DNA of 64,000 nt from Thamnaconus septentrionalis (Eukaryota > Chordata > Actinopteri > Tetraodontiformes > Monacanthidae): positions 20,318,001 to 20,382,000 of the forward strand of contig CM020511.1 in NCBI GenBank assembly GCA_009823395.1, read 5' to 3'. The notes under the pieces were generated by a model that did not search any database, was not told the DNA's origin, and saw nothing but the letters and a program-made list of their open reading frames with translations. Positions 13,481 through 27,000 of this stretch are shown piece by piece. The first letter of the stretch is position 1, and each line of letters opens with the position of its first letter. A program made the position numbers and the translations under genes.

Positions 13481-14462
13481 ATGATTACTTTTACCGTATC
13501 GATATTGCCCTCGCTGATCATGTTTGTGACCGGGGGGAAACTGCCGGAGCCAGAGGTGAAAATCCAAGTTGTACACAAACCCTTCATGTGTTCCCGAAAA
13601 ACCAAATTGGGGGACATGCTTCTTGTTCACCACGAAGGATTCTTGGAGAGCAATGGCACCATGTTTCACTCCAGGTAACGAGTTACAATGCTGTTATGAC
13701 AGTGCTGTTGTTGCAGTACGTGTGATGCCTTCCAACAGTCATGTCAGCTGCTGCGAGTTTTAAAGAAACCTCTGATTGATTGATCTCTGTGACTCTTTGC
13801 AGCCGTAAAGATGGGGACAAAAATCCACTGTGGTTCACTCTTGGGATGCGAGAGGTGCTGCCAGGCTGGGATAAAGGTCTGCAGGATATGTGCACAGGGG
13901 AACGCAGGAAGCTGACCATCCCTCCAGCTCTGGCCTATGGCAAAGAAGGAAAAGGTATCATTCAGATAAAACCTGCAAGAGGTGGCCACTTGCAACAAAG
14001 CCTCAACTCAGGTTGCGTTCCGCTGCAATGGGGTTTCACTCACCTCATCTGTTCTGCTTGCAGGCAAAATCCCTCCGAGCAGTACACTCATTTTTGACAT
14101 CGAGCTCATGGAGATTAAAAACGGGCCCAGGTCACATGATTCCTTCAGAGAAATGGATGTGAACGATGACTGGAAACTATCCAAAGATGAGGTTTGAAAT
14201 GCATGCATGTTATTTTCTAAGCCCATCTCGTTTGTGTGTGAAATATTGCACACCTAGTTTGCCGCATATCAAGACTTTCATTGATTTTTTCCCTCCATTG
14301 CAGGTGAAAGAGTTTCTGAAGAAAGAATTTGAGAAACATGGATACTCACCCAATGACACGCATCATGATGTGATGGTGGAAGACATTTTTCAAATTGAAG
14401 ACGAAGATAAAGATGGTTTTATATCTACGAGAGAATTTGTCTACCAGCATGATGAACTCTAA
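13481..14462 (+). CDS. fkbp14: FKBP14, ER peptidyl-prolyl isomerase with EF-hands
   Basis: FKBP14 (FKBP22) is an ER-lumen prolyl isomerase and chaperone acting on procollagens. Four exons, 13481-13674, 13803-13954, 14064-14191 and 14304-14462, give 210 aa (human 211). Residues 1 to about 18 (MITFTVSILPSLIMFVTG) form a signal peptide. The FKBP domain follows (KLGDMLLVHHEGF, LPGWDKGLQDMC, PPALAYGKEGKG). Two EF-hands come next, with loops DVNDDWKLSKDE and DEDKDGFISTRE. The protein ends in HDEL, the ER-retrieval signal. The start follows the family N-terminus directly, and all splice phases agree. It is transcribed away from plekha8 and towards the chn2 3' end. Nothing is broken. Confidence 0.98.
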
Positions 14463-14665
14463 CTGCCGACATCATCTATTCCGTGAATGGGTTATGTTCT
14501 GTTTATGATTCTGACTGACATAGGTGTTTTGTTTCTCCAGCTTTATTCAATATTGAGCTTGATCCATTATTTATTGTTTTCCATTTTCATGCACTGCCAA
14601 TGTTTCCTTGGATTTATGTCTCAGTATTGGGTTAAAAAAATATTTTAATAAAGGTTTTCAAAAAA
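14463..14665 (+). terminator. fkbp14: fkbp14 3' UTR with polyadenylation signal
   Basis: A short AT-rich 3' UTR ends with AATAAA at 14647-14652, followed by a TTTTC and A-rich stretch. This gives a compact transcript end only about 190 bases after the stop. Confidence 0.75.
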
Positions 14666-15820
14666 AAAAAAGGGAACAATGTCTTTTTGTGCTTTCTGTT
14701 TATATGTGTATGCTGCATGTGTCTTGTTTTGTCACTAGAGGGCACTGCAGACCTTTGTGACAGCAGCGACCTACTTCTAACTCTGGATCAGATTTCAAAA
14801 CAAAACAGCAACAATGTGGCGTCAGCACTTAAAGCCCCTTCATATCGACTGCAAATAATTACCCTAATGCCTTCTGGAGTGAGAGCTGAAAAATGATGAA
14901 GAAAAAATTCCCAATCTTACAACTGGCCAGCCAGGCACTCAGTATTGTACTTTCCATTACAAGTCAATGAATCATAACAGCTCATCATAAGGTAGAAAAT
15001 GCCATACTGCTGCGTTAGGGCAACATTTTGAGCTATAGTTTCAAAAGAAAATGTTATTCATATATTTCTTTCAGATGGAAACTGTTGGACAACCTAGATT
15101 CCGAGCAGTATTGTACTATAGCTTTACACATGGAATAAAAACCCAATCATGTTTTGTTGTGTGGTCTGCAATACTGTTATTAAAAAAATAAGTTTCCTGC
15201 CGTAGGTAAAACAGAACTTTTCCATCTTTTAATAAATCATCATTTGATAAATTACATTTGAATTGTAATTGCACAAAAATACATTTCGATAAAATGGATT
15301 TGTAAAAAGGATTGAGTCATCACATCAGACCAAACTGAAGCAACATGCCGGCTACACCAATATTCTGACTGTTAACTTTGACGGCGTTGTGAAGTGAAAA
15401 GTGGCAACAACTGCGTTTCACATGGACTTGTTTCTGGCTACAACATGAAAAGAAAAATGCGACAAACTGGTGGCCAACAGCTGTGCAAATGGCGCTTTGC
15501 CCATGTGGTTCACAGTCTGTAATGTGACATGACAATTAAAATGATGCACATGAAATATTTCAACTAAGCTCTTGATTCTCAGCATCCGAAACACAGAAAA
15601 CATTGTTTAAAAAAAAATCGAATCCAGGATTGGTCACTGTTCTGATTCTCATCACTTCATCTACCATCATTCCAGACAGCATCTATTACTGTTACAAAAA
15701 ACATGATGGTTAATTGAAAAAAACAGCTTCTTTTTTTTCTTTTTCCAAAAAAGTGCTTCACCAGCCCCAATTGTCAAATTTTAGTAAACACAGATAAAAT
15801 GTTGACCATTGCATGATCTC
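14666..15820. other. Intergenic region between fkbp14 and chn2 3' ends
   Basis: AT-rich, with no recognisable coding exon on either strand. It may include an extended chn2 3' UTR, because several minus-strand A/T-rich polyadenylation-like contexts occur. I see nothing else in it. Confidence 0.4.
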
Positions 15821-16320
15821 CTCTTTATTTACAAGCCAATTTTAAATTGATTTCCCATTAAATGACAATATGCACACAAGTGGGAACGTTGTCTTGGCTG
15901 CTGCAGTCATGAGGCTTGGATTACACAGCACCAGGACCACCAGTGACTCAGATCTGCTCCAAGGCAGGTTTAAAACAACGCTGTCAGTGTAACTACACCA
16001 GGTAGTGACAGATTTCAAATTAGACTAACGATTAGAAGGAACCAAGTAAGTAAAAAAAAAAAAAAAAAGAAAAAAGAAGTTATTTCCGCTAATAAACTCA
16101 GTGGTCTTGGTGGACTTCCAAACCCCCAAAGCAAGACGATGTCGACACGAAATCAACTCCAACCAAAACAGTCATGCGCAAAAAAACGGCATTTTCAAGT
16201 TCAACTTGAATACAAACATTTTTTCTGAAACTTCATCAGAATCAAGGTGGCTTGAGTTTCTCATTGGCAGAATAAATAATTGTCCTTCGTTCAAATAATG
16301 GGTTCTGCATATGTCAGTCC
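15821..16320 (-). other. chn2: Probable chn2 3' UTR
   Basis: Downstream of the chn2 stop on the minus strand. A minus-strand AATAAA (tttatt on the + strand, at about 15826) could end the transcript. Longer 3' UTR forms cannot be excluded. Confidence 0.45.
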
Positions 16321-17795
16321 TCAGAACAGGTCGTCTTCGTGCTCGATCATGAGCTGCACCACCAGCTTCTGCTGCCTCATGTCATTCAGTGTGGTCAAGG
16401 CGTTCAGCTCCGGCGGCTGCATGAGCGTCGGGCCGAAGACAATCCCCAGGTTGCCAGCATTCATTAAATTGTCCTTTTCAAAAAGTGTCACCCTGCCAAA
16501 CAGCAAAAGATGATCAATATTACCCACAGTACATTGGTGACTGTAATCATACTTCCACTATTAAATTGCAAGTGATTTTTTTTTTTCTTAAATAATTTGG
16601 AGCTGTAGATTAATTAGACACAAAAAATAAGAAAACAGTTTAGTTAGAGAAGATCTGATTCCTGCAATGGGAGTCAGGTTAGGATCATTCATTCAATGAC
16701 TAAAGTCTCGCTGAAGTGAAAGCCAAAAAACAATTAATGAGCATATCTTTCAAACTAAACATACTGGGCTGTAATAATAAAATTGAAAATGTAGACAAAA
16801 ATAGATGACATGCATGCAATATAGTTTCTTAAGCAACTTGTGACAATAGTTCAACTAACTTTTGCTCAAACCATAGTTAAAAAAAAGCAGCTTTTGTCTG
16901 AGAATGACTTGTGTAAGGTGTAAAATCTGACCTCTTGAGATGAGCCATCAGGTATCGGAGGGTCTCATAGTGGGCTGGCGGCAGCTGCAGCAAACACTCG
17001 TGGATGGCCTCCAGTCGGGTTTCAGCATTTGGCAATTCTGCGTTTGCATCGGGGCTCAGATTAGTGTCAGACGCCACAAACACAGTGTGGAGGTGCAGTG
17101 ACCCAGGTGGAGGGGGTGGGTTGGGGGTAGGGGGTGGGGTTGTGGGGGGGGGGGGTGAGGGGGTTTCTTACTTGCAGCTTGAATAAACTTGGAGTACAAG
17201 TCAAACGTGATGATGGGGATGGGGAGGTCTCGCAGGTAGAGCTTCAGAGCACCGGTGATGATGTTGATGTCGGCGAAGGCACTGGCACTGATGTCAGCCT
17301 TATCGCCATCTGTTGGCCACACAGAGGAAGAAACGCTCAATTAAAATCTATTTATCTCCGTCCATAAAGACTGCCATTGAACCATTATGTGTTTGCGTGA
17401 ATCATTTGGGATCTGGATTTAATCTTGGTGAGGAATGAGCACATTATTGCATTATAAGATAGCATTGATCATAAGGAGCTTTGGTTAACACGCAGGGCGT
17501 GTACTTCAACAAGCGAGTCGTGCGCAGAGTGGAGAGTTTTGGAAAAGTGAGCTGCTTCATGGAATTAAATGAAGAAAACTCAATTATGTTGCACAGAAAA
17601 CATGTTTACCAAAAAATCCCCCTAAAAACATTTAAGCTGCTCAATAAAGTGATGTACTTTGAAGTAAAACAACAAACTGCTCAATTCTAAGGCCACAAAA
17701 ATCTGATGTCAACAAACCTCTGTCGAAGGCGAGCCTCACGTCCTCGATGTGCTCCGAGAAACCAGACACCCGGTACAGACCTTCAGATTTCAAAC
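16321..17795 (-). CDS. chn2: chn2 RhoGAP-domain exons
   Basis: Four exons (17718-17795, 17172-17309, 16932-17037, 16321-16492), together with the end of 17932-18105, encode the RhoGAP domain. GLYRVSGF carries the arginine finger that completes the Rac active site. [29 protein letters not shown] and [14 protein letters not shown] are the other conserved GAP helices. The stop TGA is at 16321-16323. Confidence 0.96.
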
Positions 17796-19710
17796 CTAAA
17801 AAATAATAATAATAATAATAAAAAGATAAAAATCATCTGACTCAATTTTATGGGAACATTCAGCTGTGCGGCAGAGACTGCCGTCTCCTGCTGCCATCAC
17901 ATCGGATGGGGCGAAGCTCTCGATGTCCCACCTCTCAGCTCGATCTCCTGAATGCACATGTCCACCACCATGGGCCGCGGCGTGTTGTGGGCTTTGACCA
18001 GGGTGGTGAGGTCACAGCTGAACACCTTCTTGATCCTGCGCAGGTCCGGCTGGCAGTCGCTGGGAACCAGTTTGGAGCACTGTTTGTGTACATTCAGGCC
18101 GCAGTCTAAAAACAAGAGCAGCAGGAAGACACAAAAGACATCACAGTTATTAAAGAGGGTTTTTTCCCCCCCGCACAAAAGTCGGCGATAAACTCCGCTG
18201 TCAGGCGTGGCTGAACTTCCTCGGTGCCCTGCGGCTGAGAGTTAGACAACCAACAAACATGGCGGCACCAGCAGGGGGCCTTATTGAAGGTTCGGTTACA
18301 TCCAGCCAGCAGGGATCGACAGTGCGAGCGTGAGAATTCACAAAAGGACTCATACGGAGGCGACGCATCTTAAGGAATACAAGTTTTAAAGATTGTTTGC
18401 TTGTTCCAATGAAAACTTCCATCACATAGACAGCTGAGAGACGTTAGTGCTGGTCCGTCGATCTGGGACTCCATTAGCGTTTTGAAGACCAAGTGTAGCA
18501 GGGGATTGCAAAGCAAAAAAACAAAAGAAAAACAAAAACAAAAAATAAAAGAAGTGAAGGGGCTGGATGTGCACTGAGGGGCCAGACAAAGACGTTTCTC
18601 CACAGCACACGAGGTGTCTGATGATAGCAGGGTTTGCTTCTGGCTTATCAGCATGGTGAATGTCTCAACAACAGACACACTGTTTGAGGAGGCGGCGGCA
18701 GCAACATCCACCGATGTGAAAATGTGCTCCATGACTGCCTCCCAGTGCAGAGAACCAATCTTGTGACCAAGGAGGTCATGAAAAAAAACATTCCTTTTTC
18801 ACAGCCATTTATAGTGATCCTGCGATGTTTTCTCATCTACTTACAGGCCCTGTGTGATCAGCACTTTATCATGTTGTGCGTGTTTGCCGCACAGTTTTCC
18901 GATGGCTGAGGAACATACGTTGAAGAGAAAAAGCCAGTAAGACATTTGGTTGCCTCACTTTGGTCACGTTGGAGTTATGTAAGAGTCTCACAGGGTTATT
19001 TTTGTTAAAATGCTTTGATAAAGTTCCGCCTAGAAAAAGTCGACTTGTTTGTAAGTCAAAAACAGGACTGAGGAGGAAACACTCTTTTTAAAAAAAAATG
19101 AGAAAATCAGTTTTAAAAAAAAATCCAGAGGAATTACGCAACTGAGAAGTGACATCGCGTTGAGATAAAATCAAGAGAGATCATAGGTTGCTTTCGCAAT
19201 TTGTGACCCATGTGACCCCTCATGTGCTCTGAAGGCATGAAACGCTATATTTACAGCAGAGTGTGTGTGTCTGTGTGTGTGTGTGTTTACCTGAGCAGCG
19301 GACACCCTGGGCGATGAGGCCCCACATAAAGTTGGCACAGTACTCGCACCAGTGCGGCCCCCGAAAGGTGTGTACCTGAGGTCGGAGATGACACGGTCAA
19401 GAAAACACACACACAGGTCACATACTGCGATTCATTCAGCACTGGGACCTCCGCTTTGATGCAACCGGACAGAGATTACTCTGTGATCCCCAGCTACAGT
19501 GGACGGGACCCCCCGAGGCCAAATGAGAGCATTTGTATATACAAGGCAGATTAAAGGATTTACTACAATGTGTCTGGCATCTGCTGCTGGGCCATCGGAT
19601 ACGTGCAGGGCAGCCAGCAAGTCAAAATAACAGATGTACGCCCACCCGCGCACAGGTGAAGTGCAGATAAGATTGCAAGCGGAGGGAGCTGCACCTGCAT
19701 GCACGTGTGT

Positions 19711-19746
<36 letters not shown>

Positions 19747-20992
19747 CATTGATACTTTGAAAAGGTAGCAGCAGATTGATGGCTGAAGAGGGCATACGGC
19801 AGGTGGTGAGTGGCCGTTTTTTTTGTTCCTTCACCAAAAGGGGGTCTCGACTAGAAGACTAAAAGCCGGGGAGGAGTCGAGGGGCCATAATAACCAGTCT
19901 GTTCACTGAAACCCAAGATACAATTGCAAGAATGTCAAGCAGCCCAGAGGCAGAGTCGCCTCCAGTCCTCTTTTGTATATTTAAAGAACCGAAGCCGCTC
20001 GGCATTGCGCACTGAATCAACGCAAAATATGGTGCCAAAACAGACGGAAATAGATTTTTTTTTTTTTCCCAATACAAAACAGCTGCTGCCCCCAACAAAA
20101 ATAGAAACGGGGATCTTTGAAATCAATGCATGTCAATGAGCGCCGCAGTTAATGGGTTGTGGTATAGTGTGTCCATTAATTCCCCTCAGTGCACATGGGT
20201 GTCAGCTGCATTTGTTCCCATCAAAACAACACACTGCAGTGTCTGTGCTGGGGCAGTGGGGCAAACATCTGGAAAGGCCAGCTCCACTTTTAAACATCAA
20301 AAAACATATGAATAAACAAATAAATAAGATTGTCAACTCTGAACAAAACAAAGCCCCCTCACCTTGAAGTTGTGCATCTTCTCGTAGAAGCACTGCTTCT
20401 CCGGCGTCTCCCTCAGGGCGCTGCGCCGCACCGGCGGCGAGGAGATCTGCGGACAGGAGGCCAAGATCTTAATGGGCTTCCACAGGAGGTTCCCCTTGCT
20501 GCCCAGCTTGACCCCCAGCGCCAGGGCCAGCAGCTCCTGACGCTTGCGCTCCTGCCGCTTGGCCCTGTTGGCCACCAGCTCCCCTCCGAGACCCCCCGCT
20601 CGGCCCTCCCCCGCCTCGGCGCCCGAGCGCTTGGGATCCCAGAGGCTCTCCATCTCCTCCGCGGAGAGCTGCTGGTGGTGGGCGCCGTGCAGCTGCAGCT
20701 GGCGTCGCCGGCAACAGGCCAAGGCGGTGGCGGAGGCGGCGGCTATGCTCCAATCCCCTCTGACCCAGGAGGGCGACTGATGACAGCCAGCGCAGAGCTG
20801 ACTCTGCATCTGGTCTAAATCTGGTCACAGCAGCAGCAGCAGAGAGAGAGACAGAGAGAGAGAGGGAGAGAGAGAGAGAAAGAGATAGGAGCAGGAGGGA
20901 TCCGGACTCGGCAGTGGGCGGCCTGAGGGCAGGAGTGTGCCTCGAACAATGGCCTTCTTTCACACATCCAACAAGGACGAGAGAGATAGAGC

Positions 20993-21050
<58 letters not shown>

Positions 21051-24000
21051 GGGAGGGTCGAGAGTGCTGCTCCGCTCCGCTCAGCTGCAAGAGCAGGATC
21101 AATAGTTCCGACGGCCTCTTCAAGCAGACACGCTCCAGTTCACTCTGCTGAGGAGGAGGAGAAGGAGGAGGAGGAGGAGGAGGACCGGCTCAGGCCGCTC
21201 AGCCACGCCGTCCAAGCACCGCCCACCACCCCCTGCCAACCCCCCTCCACCCCTCCCACCCTGGCTGTTTCCTCCAAACACAAACAGGTCTTGACCTCCA
21301 GCGATGGCAGTCGGCTGCCACTCGCTCGCTCACTCGCTCGCTCGCTGGGTGGAATCCCCCCCCCCGGCGCCCAGCCACCACCCTCCTACACCACCGCTCG
21401 GACTCGCACGCGTCTCCTCCGAGAGAGAGGCACCAGACCATCGTTGACTGGGATTTGGTCGGGATTACTCCCGTAATCCTAACACGGGGGAGTAATCCCG
21501 CAGTGGCCAAATCCCAGCAAAATCCTAACAGGCGCTTCCATTTGTTCGTTCATGTTGATTTTGTTACCCCCCACCTCCATATTAGCTCCGCTTGTAAACA
21601 AACAGCACTGCGTGATAGTCTGAGGGTTTTCTTAATTATGTCTGAAGGTTCCCGGTCGTCCAGGCCGTCTCAAGTGGAGACGTCTTGAAGAGCCAATGAC
21701 CATAAACCACCTGCTACATAACATTTAGCTGAATTAAATCTACCTAATTGGCAGCTGAGCCAAGACCGAGACAAGGAAGCAAAAGCCAAATTAGGGTCGG
21801 AGCTGATTCATTACAGGTGGCGAGCGTCGGATCAGCGCCGATGAAGCGCCCGAAGCGAGAAGGCAGCTTGGCGAGGCAGAGCGTGCAGAGGACCTGCAGG
21901 GTGAAGACGACTCAAAGAGGAAAAAAAAACCCGCTGTGGGTCTATTGTGTAGCAGGGCAGGGGTGGGGGGGGGGGGGGCGTGTTTTTAGGGCCTCCAATG
22001 TCTGGGAGCACAAAGTTAACAGGCTGATCATTTCCAGAGTGACAGCACAGGTGAAGATATTTGTCACCATGGCAGGACATTCTGGGAGAAGAGCTCCGCA
22101 TGCCAGACTGAGTGGACAGACTGAGAGGAGCTCCGAGGTATTTCAGCCTGGCCAGGGCCGCCAGGAGCGGCGCCGCGCCGGCTCTTTTGTGCGCGGGCAG
22201 ATGGCTTCTTGTCTCCTGGAGGAGAAGAAGAAGAAGAAGAGGAGCTCCGGGGAAGAATGGAGACAAAAGGTGGTCCGCACACAGAGTGGCCCTTTTCTTC
22301 CCCTTCTTTTTTTTTTCCCTCCCTCCGGAAGCTTGGCTCTTTTATTCCTGCGAGGCCTTTGTGGGGGCACAGCTGAGCGCGTCTCTGTTCTGAGTTTACT
22401 ACGCGGCCTCGCAGCTGAGCGGCGCAGTGGGCGTCGACACCCACATGTTCAGGCTGAAAGGGCCCTGCGACGTCGCAGGCGGAGGGAAGAATGATCCAGT
22501 CAAAGATCTCTCACACAAAAACAAATTAGAATATACGAAAAAAAACAACAGAAAAAACTGAAAGAATTACATTTTACAACATCTTTTGTTTGTTTTTTGT
22601 TTTGAGGCCCAATGTAGATTATTCAAAGTGTCAAAATGTACAATACAGTGGGAAAATATTGTTTATTTTACGACTTTAGCTGCTGTATTATTTAAAATGA
22701 AATAGCCAGAGATGGAATATAACACACGTTGCTGTGTTTATAATGGTGTATCATTAACTTTGCAAAGCCACTCCAGTATTTCCCTTCCCTTAAAATAAGA
22801 CCGTTACGTATATATGCTGTACACTGGGTCTCCTTTCATGCGTTGCCATGAGTGCTGCCAAGTTTCTACTGAAACCAACTTAAAACAAACAGCCATGCAG
22901 TCCAGTCACGAACAGACTGACAGCCTGGAAGAAGGCTTGAGCCGTTTCTGCGGATGAATCTCTGCCTGTGCGCAGAGCACCAAGCCTGAAAATTCAGCAA
23001 AATAATGTTGACTTCCAAAATGTAAATTCCAAACAGGAGGATGCTGCTGCTGCCTCAGCAACAATACGGTGCTTTTGCAGAATTACAGCGATTCCAAAAA
23101 AAAAAAGCAACATATCAGAATACACAAAACCCACTGGAATCACTTGTAGATGCAGTCATGGAGAAGCTTTTGTTTCCAGTTGGCTGCTGTACACCAAGAG
23201 GTGGTCCTCCAAGTCGGGCGTGGGACAACTTTCAGTCTCTGCATTCTCCACGGTGCAGGGATAAATCTCACACACTGGGCCTTCAGGGGCAATTTTTGCA
23301 TTTTCATAGCATTAAAACTCTTTGGGCTTCAGGGGGCGGCAAACAGGTGATTATCATAACAAAGTGGCTCTTTTATTGCCACAGTTTCCAGGGCGTGCAC
23401 AGCAGACCAGCCCATCCAGATCGCTGCTGAAACCGGCGCGGCGAGTATCGGCAGGAGCCCTCGCAGTTTCTGGTCACCGTGCGAATTCCTGCGCGTGCAG
23501 GAGGGAGGAAGCCGAGCGACGCCGCTCGGGTCGGGTCAATAATTCCTCCTCTCACCTTGTGGCGGCACTTTAATTACGGGAGAATTTGCAGCCGGGGCGA
23601 AATTGAGCTATCATGCTGACGCTGAGTCAATACGTGCAAGCGTGGACTGTACAGTGAGGCCACTGTGGCTGCACCGGCTCAGGGCGTGGCAGTGTAACCT
23701 ATAAACACAAGGTTCAAAAAGTAGCTGCGGATCCTGAGCCATCAGGTCACGACCCGGCTTCTCAGAGGTTCAGGCCAGAAAACACATTTTCTCCCTTTAG
23801 ATTGGCTTTTTTTTTTCTTCCTAAATTGACTGACAGCCGGTTGACATTATTGAAAATGCCCGTCAACATCACAGCCGTCACTCACTCAAGATATTTAATC
23901 TAAAGCCTGGCGGGAGGCATTCAAAACTCAATTTGGAGAGGCTGCAGAGATAACCGACAACATGACATTTAGAGCTTGGGATTTGCTTGTCATATTGGGG

Positions 24001-27000
24001 GAGAAACGTGCCAGCCTGCAGTCTGAAAGGTTTCAGATCAAAAGAGAGGCAACAACTCTGAAAGCTTTTCAATGGAACACAGTGAACGAACAGCTGCGTT
24101 TTGTAAACCAAGGCCGCATTTAGAGACAACCAGCAGCTACTTTCATTGTGCTGCCTGCCGCAGCCAATTCATTCATTCTGTTAGATTGCCTTTATTTCTA
24201 GTTGAGGAGACTGGCAGCAGTGCGGAGCCCCACAGCTGACTGCCTAAATGTGTGCGGTCAGAGGCTGAAGAGCCTGACGACAGCAGATACGAGGCCGTGG
24301 TGATTTACAGCAGCTCCGACCAGCTCTGTGACTTCAGGGACAACAGAGAGCAGCAGGAGGGCGACAGAGGAGCAGCCGAGGGGAGAGACGGCAGACGGAG
24401 AGGCGGCGTCCAACCACCCGCAGTGGCAGCAACGGTGACCAGAATATTTAGGTGTTTTGTTTTGGTAACCAAACGAGAGTGGAAGTTTAAAAGAACCAAT
24501 AGACAGAGTTCCGGTGTCTTCTTTAAAGAAGTTGTATATTATAATCACAAGTATTTTGTGCTCGATCATTAAAAAAGGTGGTGCATTTTCTCTCTATTTT
24601 GTTTCACATCCTCTGCTTCGTCTCCTAAATTCCATCCGCCGCACTCGGTTATTTTAGATTGCGCTGAGGACAAATTACAACCGTGTCTCAAAATTGCACC
24701 TTTCAACAAAGATAGACTCGTGTGTGTGTGTGTGTGTGTGTGTGTTTGTGTGTGTTGGAGTGCGGCTGTGTGATTCGAGGGCGTGTTTATGAAATCTCAG
24801 TCTGTGTAAAGCAACTGTAAGTCAATGAAGCGCTGACTGACCTCGGGCCACGAGGTCAAAGCTGCTGCATTAGCATCTAGAGTTACAAAGGCTGAAGCCA
24901 AGGGCGATGACAGTAACGCTGCAACTGATGCTGCGGCTGTCGAGTCCAAAAGAAGCCAAAGCCCAGAAGGCAATAAATCATCTTTCTGCGATGACGGACA
25001 TCAAGGAAGCAGCTCAAATCACTAAACGAACACATTTTGCCTTCTACTTAGAGGAACTGCCATCAGCAGAGGAGAAACAAGGTACCGTTGCCACCTAGTG
25101 GTAGACAGATGCAATTCCGCTCCAGTAGACAAACACGAAGCAGCTCGTTGACACGCTGAATCACCGGCGGTGTTTAATACAACAGCAGCACACCGGTTAA
25201 TGCGGTGATCGATTGGTCTCCCCTGCCATCGGTGTGTCTGACACGCACGGCAGCCGGAGTCCCCACAGTCCCCACAGTGCCCTCAGCCATCACTACCTTT
25301 GATGGGACACAAGAAAGCGTGGCAGTAGTGGACCCCTTCACTTCCACCCTCCACCACCACCACCACCACAACCCTCCACCTCCACCACCACCCCAGCCGG
25401 CTGCGGGGGGATAATGTGTGCACACAGGACAAAGTGTCCTGGCAGCAGCACTCTCATTCTGCTGGAAATGTTCAGCAGCGTGGAAGCAGATCACAATCAC
25501 AGTCTTCTGCAGCGTCTGTCTCAGGGCCCGAGGACTCGCAGCACCACATCATTTACTCCTACTGAGAGCAGAAACAGCTGAAATTCCCCACGCCGCAGGC
25601 ACGTAATGATAAAAGAACCCAAGTTTAACTTTAACTATCCAGACTTCAGGTGAGGCTGGTGTAATAAGGTGCCTTTATAGAATAAATAGCATGAAATATC
25701 AGGTTTCTTTTACCAGAGACGACAGGAACAAAGTATGACATTTGTTTTACTACACTATTACTCCTCCTCCTCACACAGGCTCCCATACAAATGTCAGTCT
25801 TAGTGTCAACGCAGCACCCCCAGAGGGCCTCCACACAGCCGTCTCGTCCACTCTGCTGCTGCAGGATAAAAACTCAGCTATATTATTGAATAGAATAAAA
25901 TCTCTGAACGGTTCTGAAAGTTTGTCCTCGGCACTGAAGCAGCTCTTCTACCCTGAACTGACTTCTTCTTTCTTTGCTATTGAAGTTGACGATTGTGCAA
26001 CGACAATTCGATTCAACGATGTATCGACGTGAAATCAAATGGGAAATACACATTTATGTTTTTCAGCTGAATGACGACAGAAAAAGTAGCTATTGTGTTT
26101 TCATTTGCCAATATGAATTTGCATTTATTATTATATTATATAGAGGTGGCCATATTTTGCCACCACATTCATACAGTAACGATTATTGATTATTTCTGTT
26201 TAAATAATGACAAGGATTATTTAAAGAAGCGTGCAGCAGAATCTGGAAAGCAGTGTTGTTGCAGATTCCAAGCGACTCCAGACACTCGGCACGGGCAATA
26301 ATAAAAACCCACCTTTTCATCCCTCTGGAAGGTGACCCTGCGCGGCTCAGTGTGCCCACGGCTCAGCCGGTGAACCATCTTGTCCTTGAGCAGTGAGGTG
26401 TAGCCAAGGTGCTCGTAGATGGGGTTGGTGGTCATCTTGGCGATGTACTCCGCCGCCTTGGTCTCGATATAGAGGGTGATGAGCGCGTCTGTGACCAGGT
26501 CGTGGACGGACTCGAACCTCTTCTCCCCGACAAAGTGCTTCCCATCGTAGAACAGTCTGTAGTTAAGAGTCTGTTGCCCGAACCTGGGTGGAAATGCGTG
26601 GGTGAAGAGGTGTTGAAGGCAAAAAACGGATGTTTAATTTCACTGTAAGGTTGGATTAAAAACAAACGATGCATTCAGGTACCTCAGGGCCAAGGTGTGG
26701 GTCCCTGGCTGTCTTTGGCTCTCCCTGATGAGGTAAGAACCCTCTGCACTTGCCAGCAGCTCGTCCGCATATTCTCGAGAAATCATGCCCTGAAATCTGA
26801 ATGGCGAAATAAGAGAACGTCTACAAATGAGTTGCAACTCCCACAAAAGTGTTGCAATATCATGAACGAACACACATCCATCCATTCAGAGGAGAAAACT
26901 TAGAAAATATGGCCAGAGTTTAAAGAATTTTTGAAACAGCACCATGCTATGTTTAACCTTAGAATGAAAATGACTATTGAATCACAACTGGCAGGAATAC

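Noticed and set aside
13780..14097. fkbp14 frame continuing past the exon 2 donor at 13954
   Set aside because: It reads into the intron. Splicing at 13954/14064 restores the FKBP family sequence GKGKIPPSSTLIF.
20330..20963. Several long frames overlapping the chn2 short-isoform exon
   Set aside because: Only the minus-strand frame holding [16 protein letters not shown] and YEKMHNFK matches a known family and joins in phase to the C1 exon.
21748..22494. 248-codon + strand open frame in a chn2 intron
   Set aside because: Basic, low-complexity sequence crossing G-runs and A-runs. No domain or conserved splice signals were seen.
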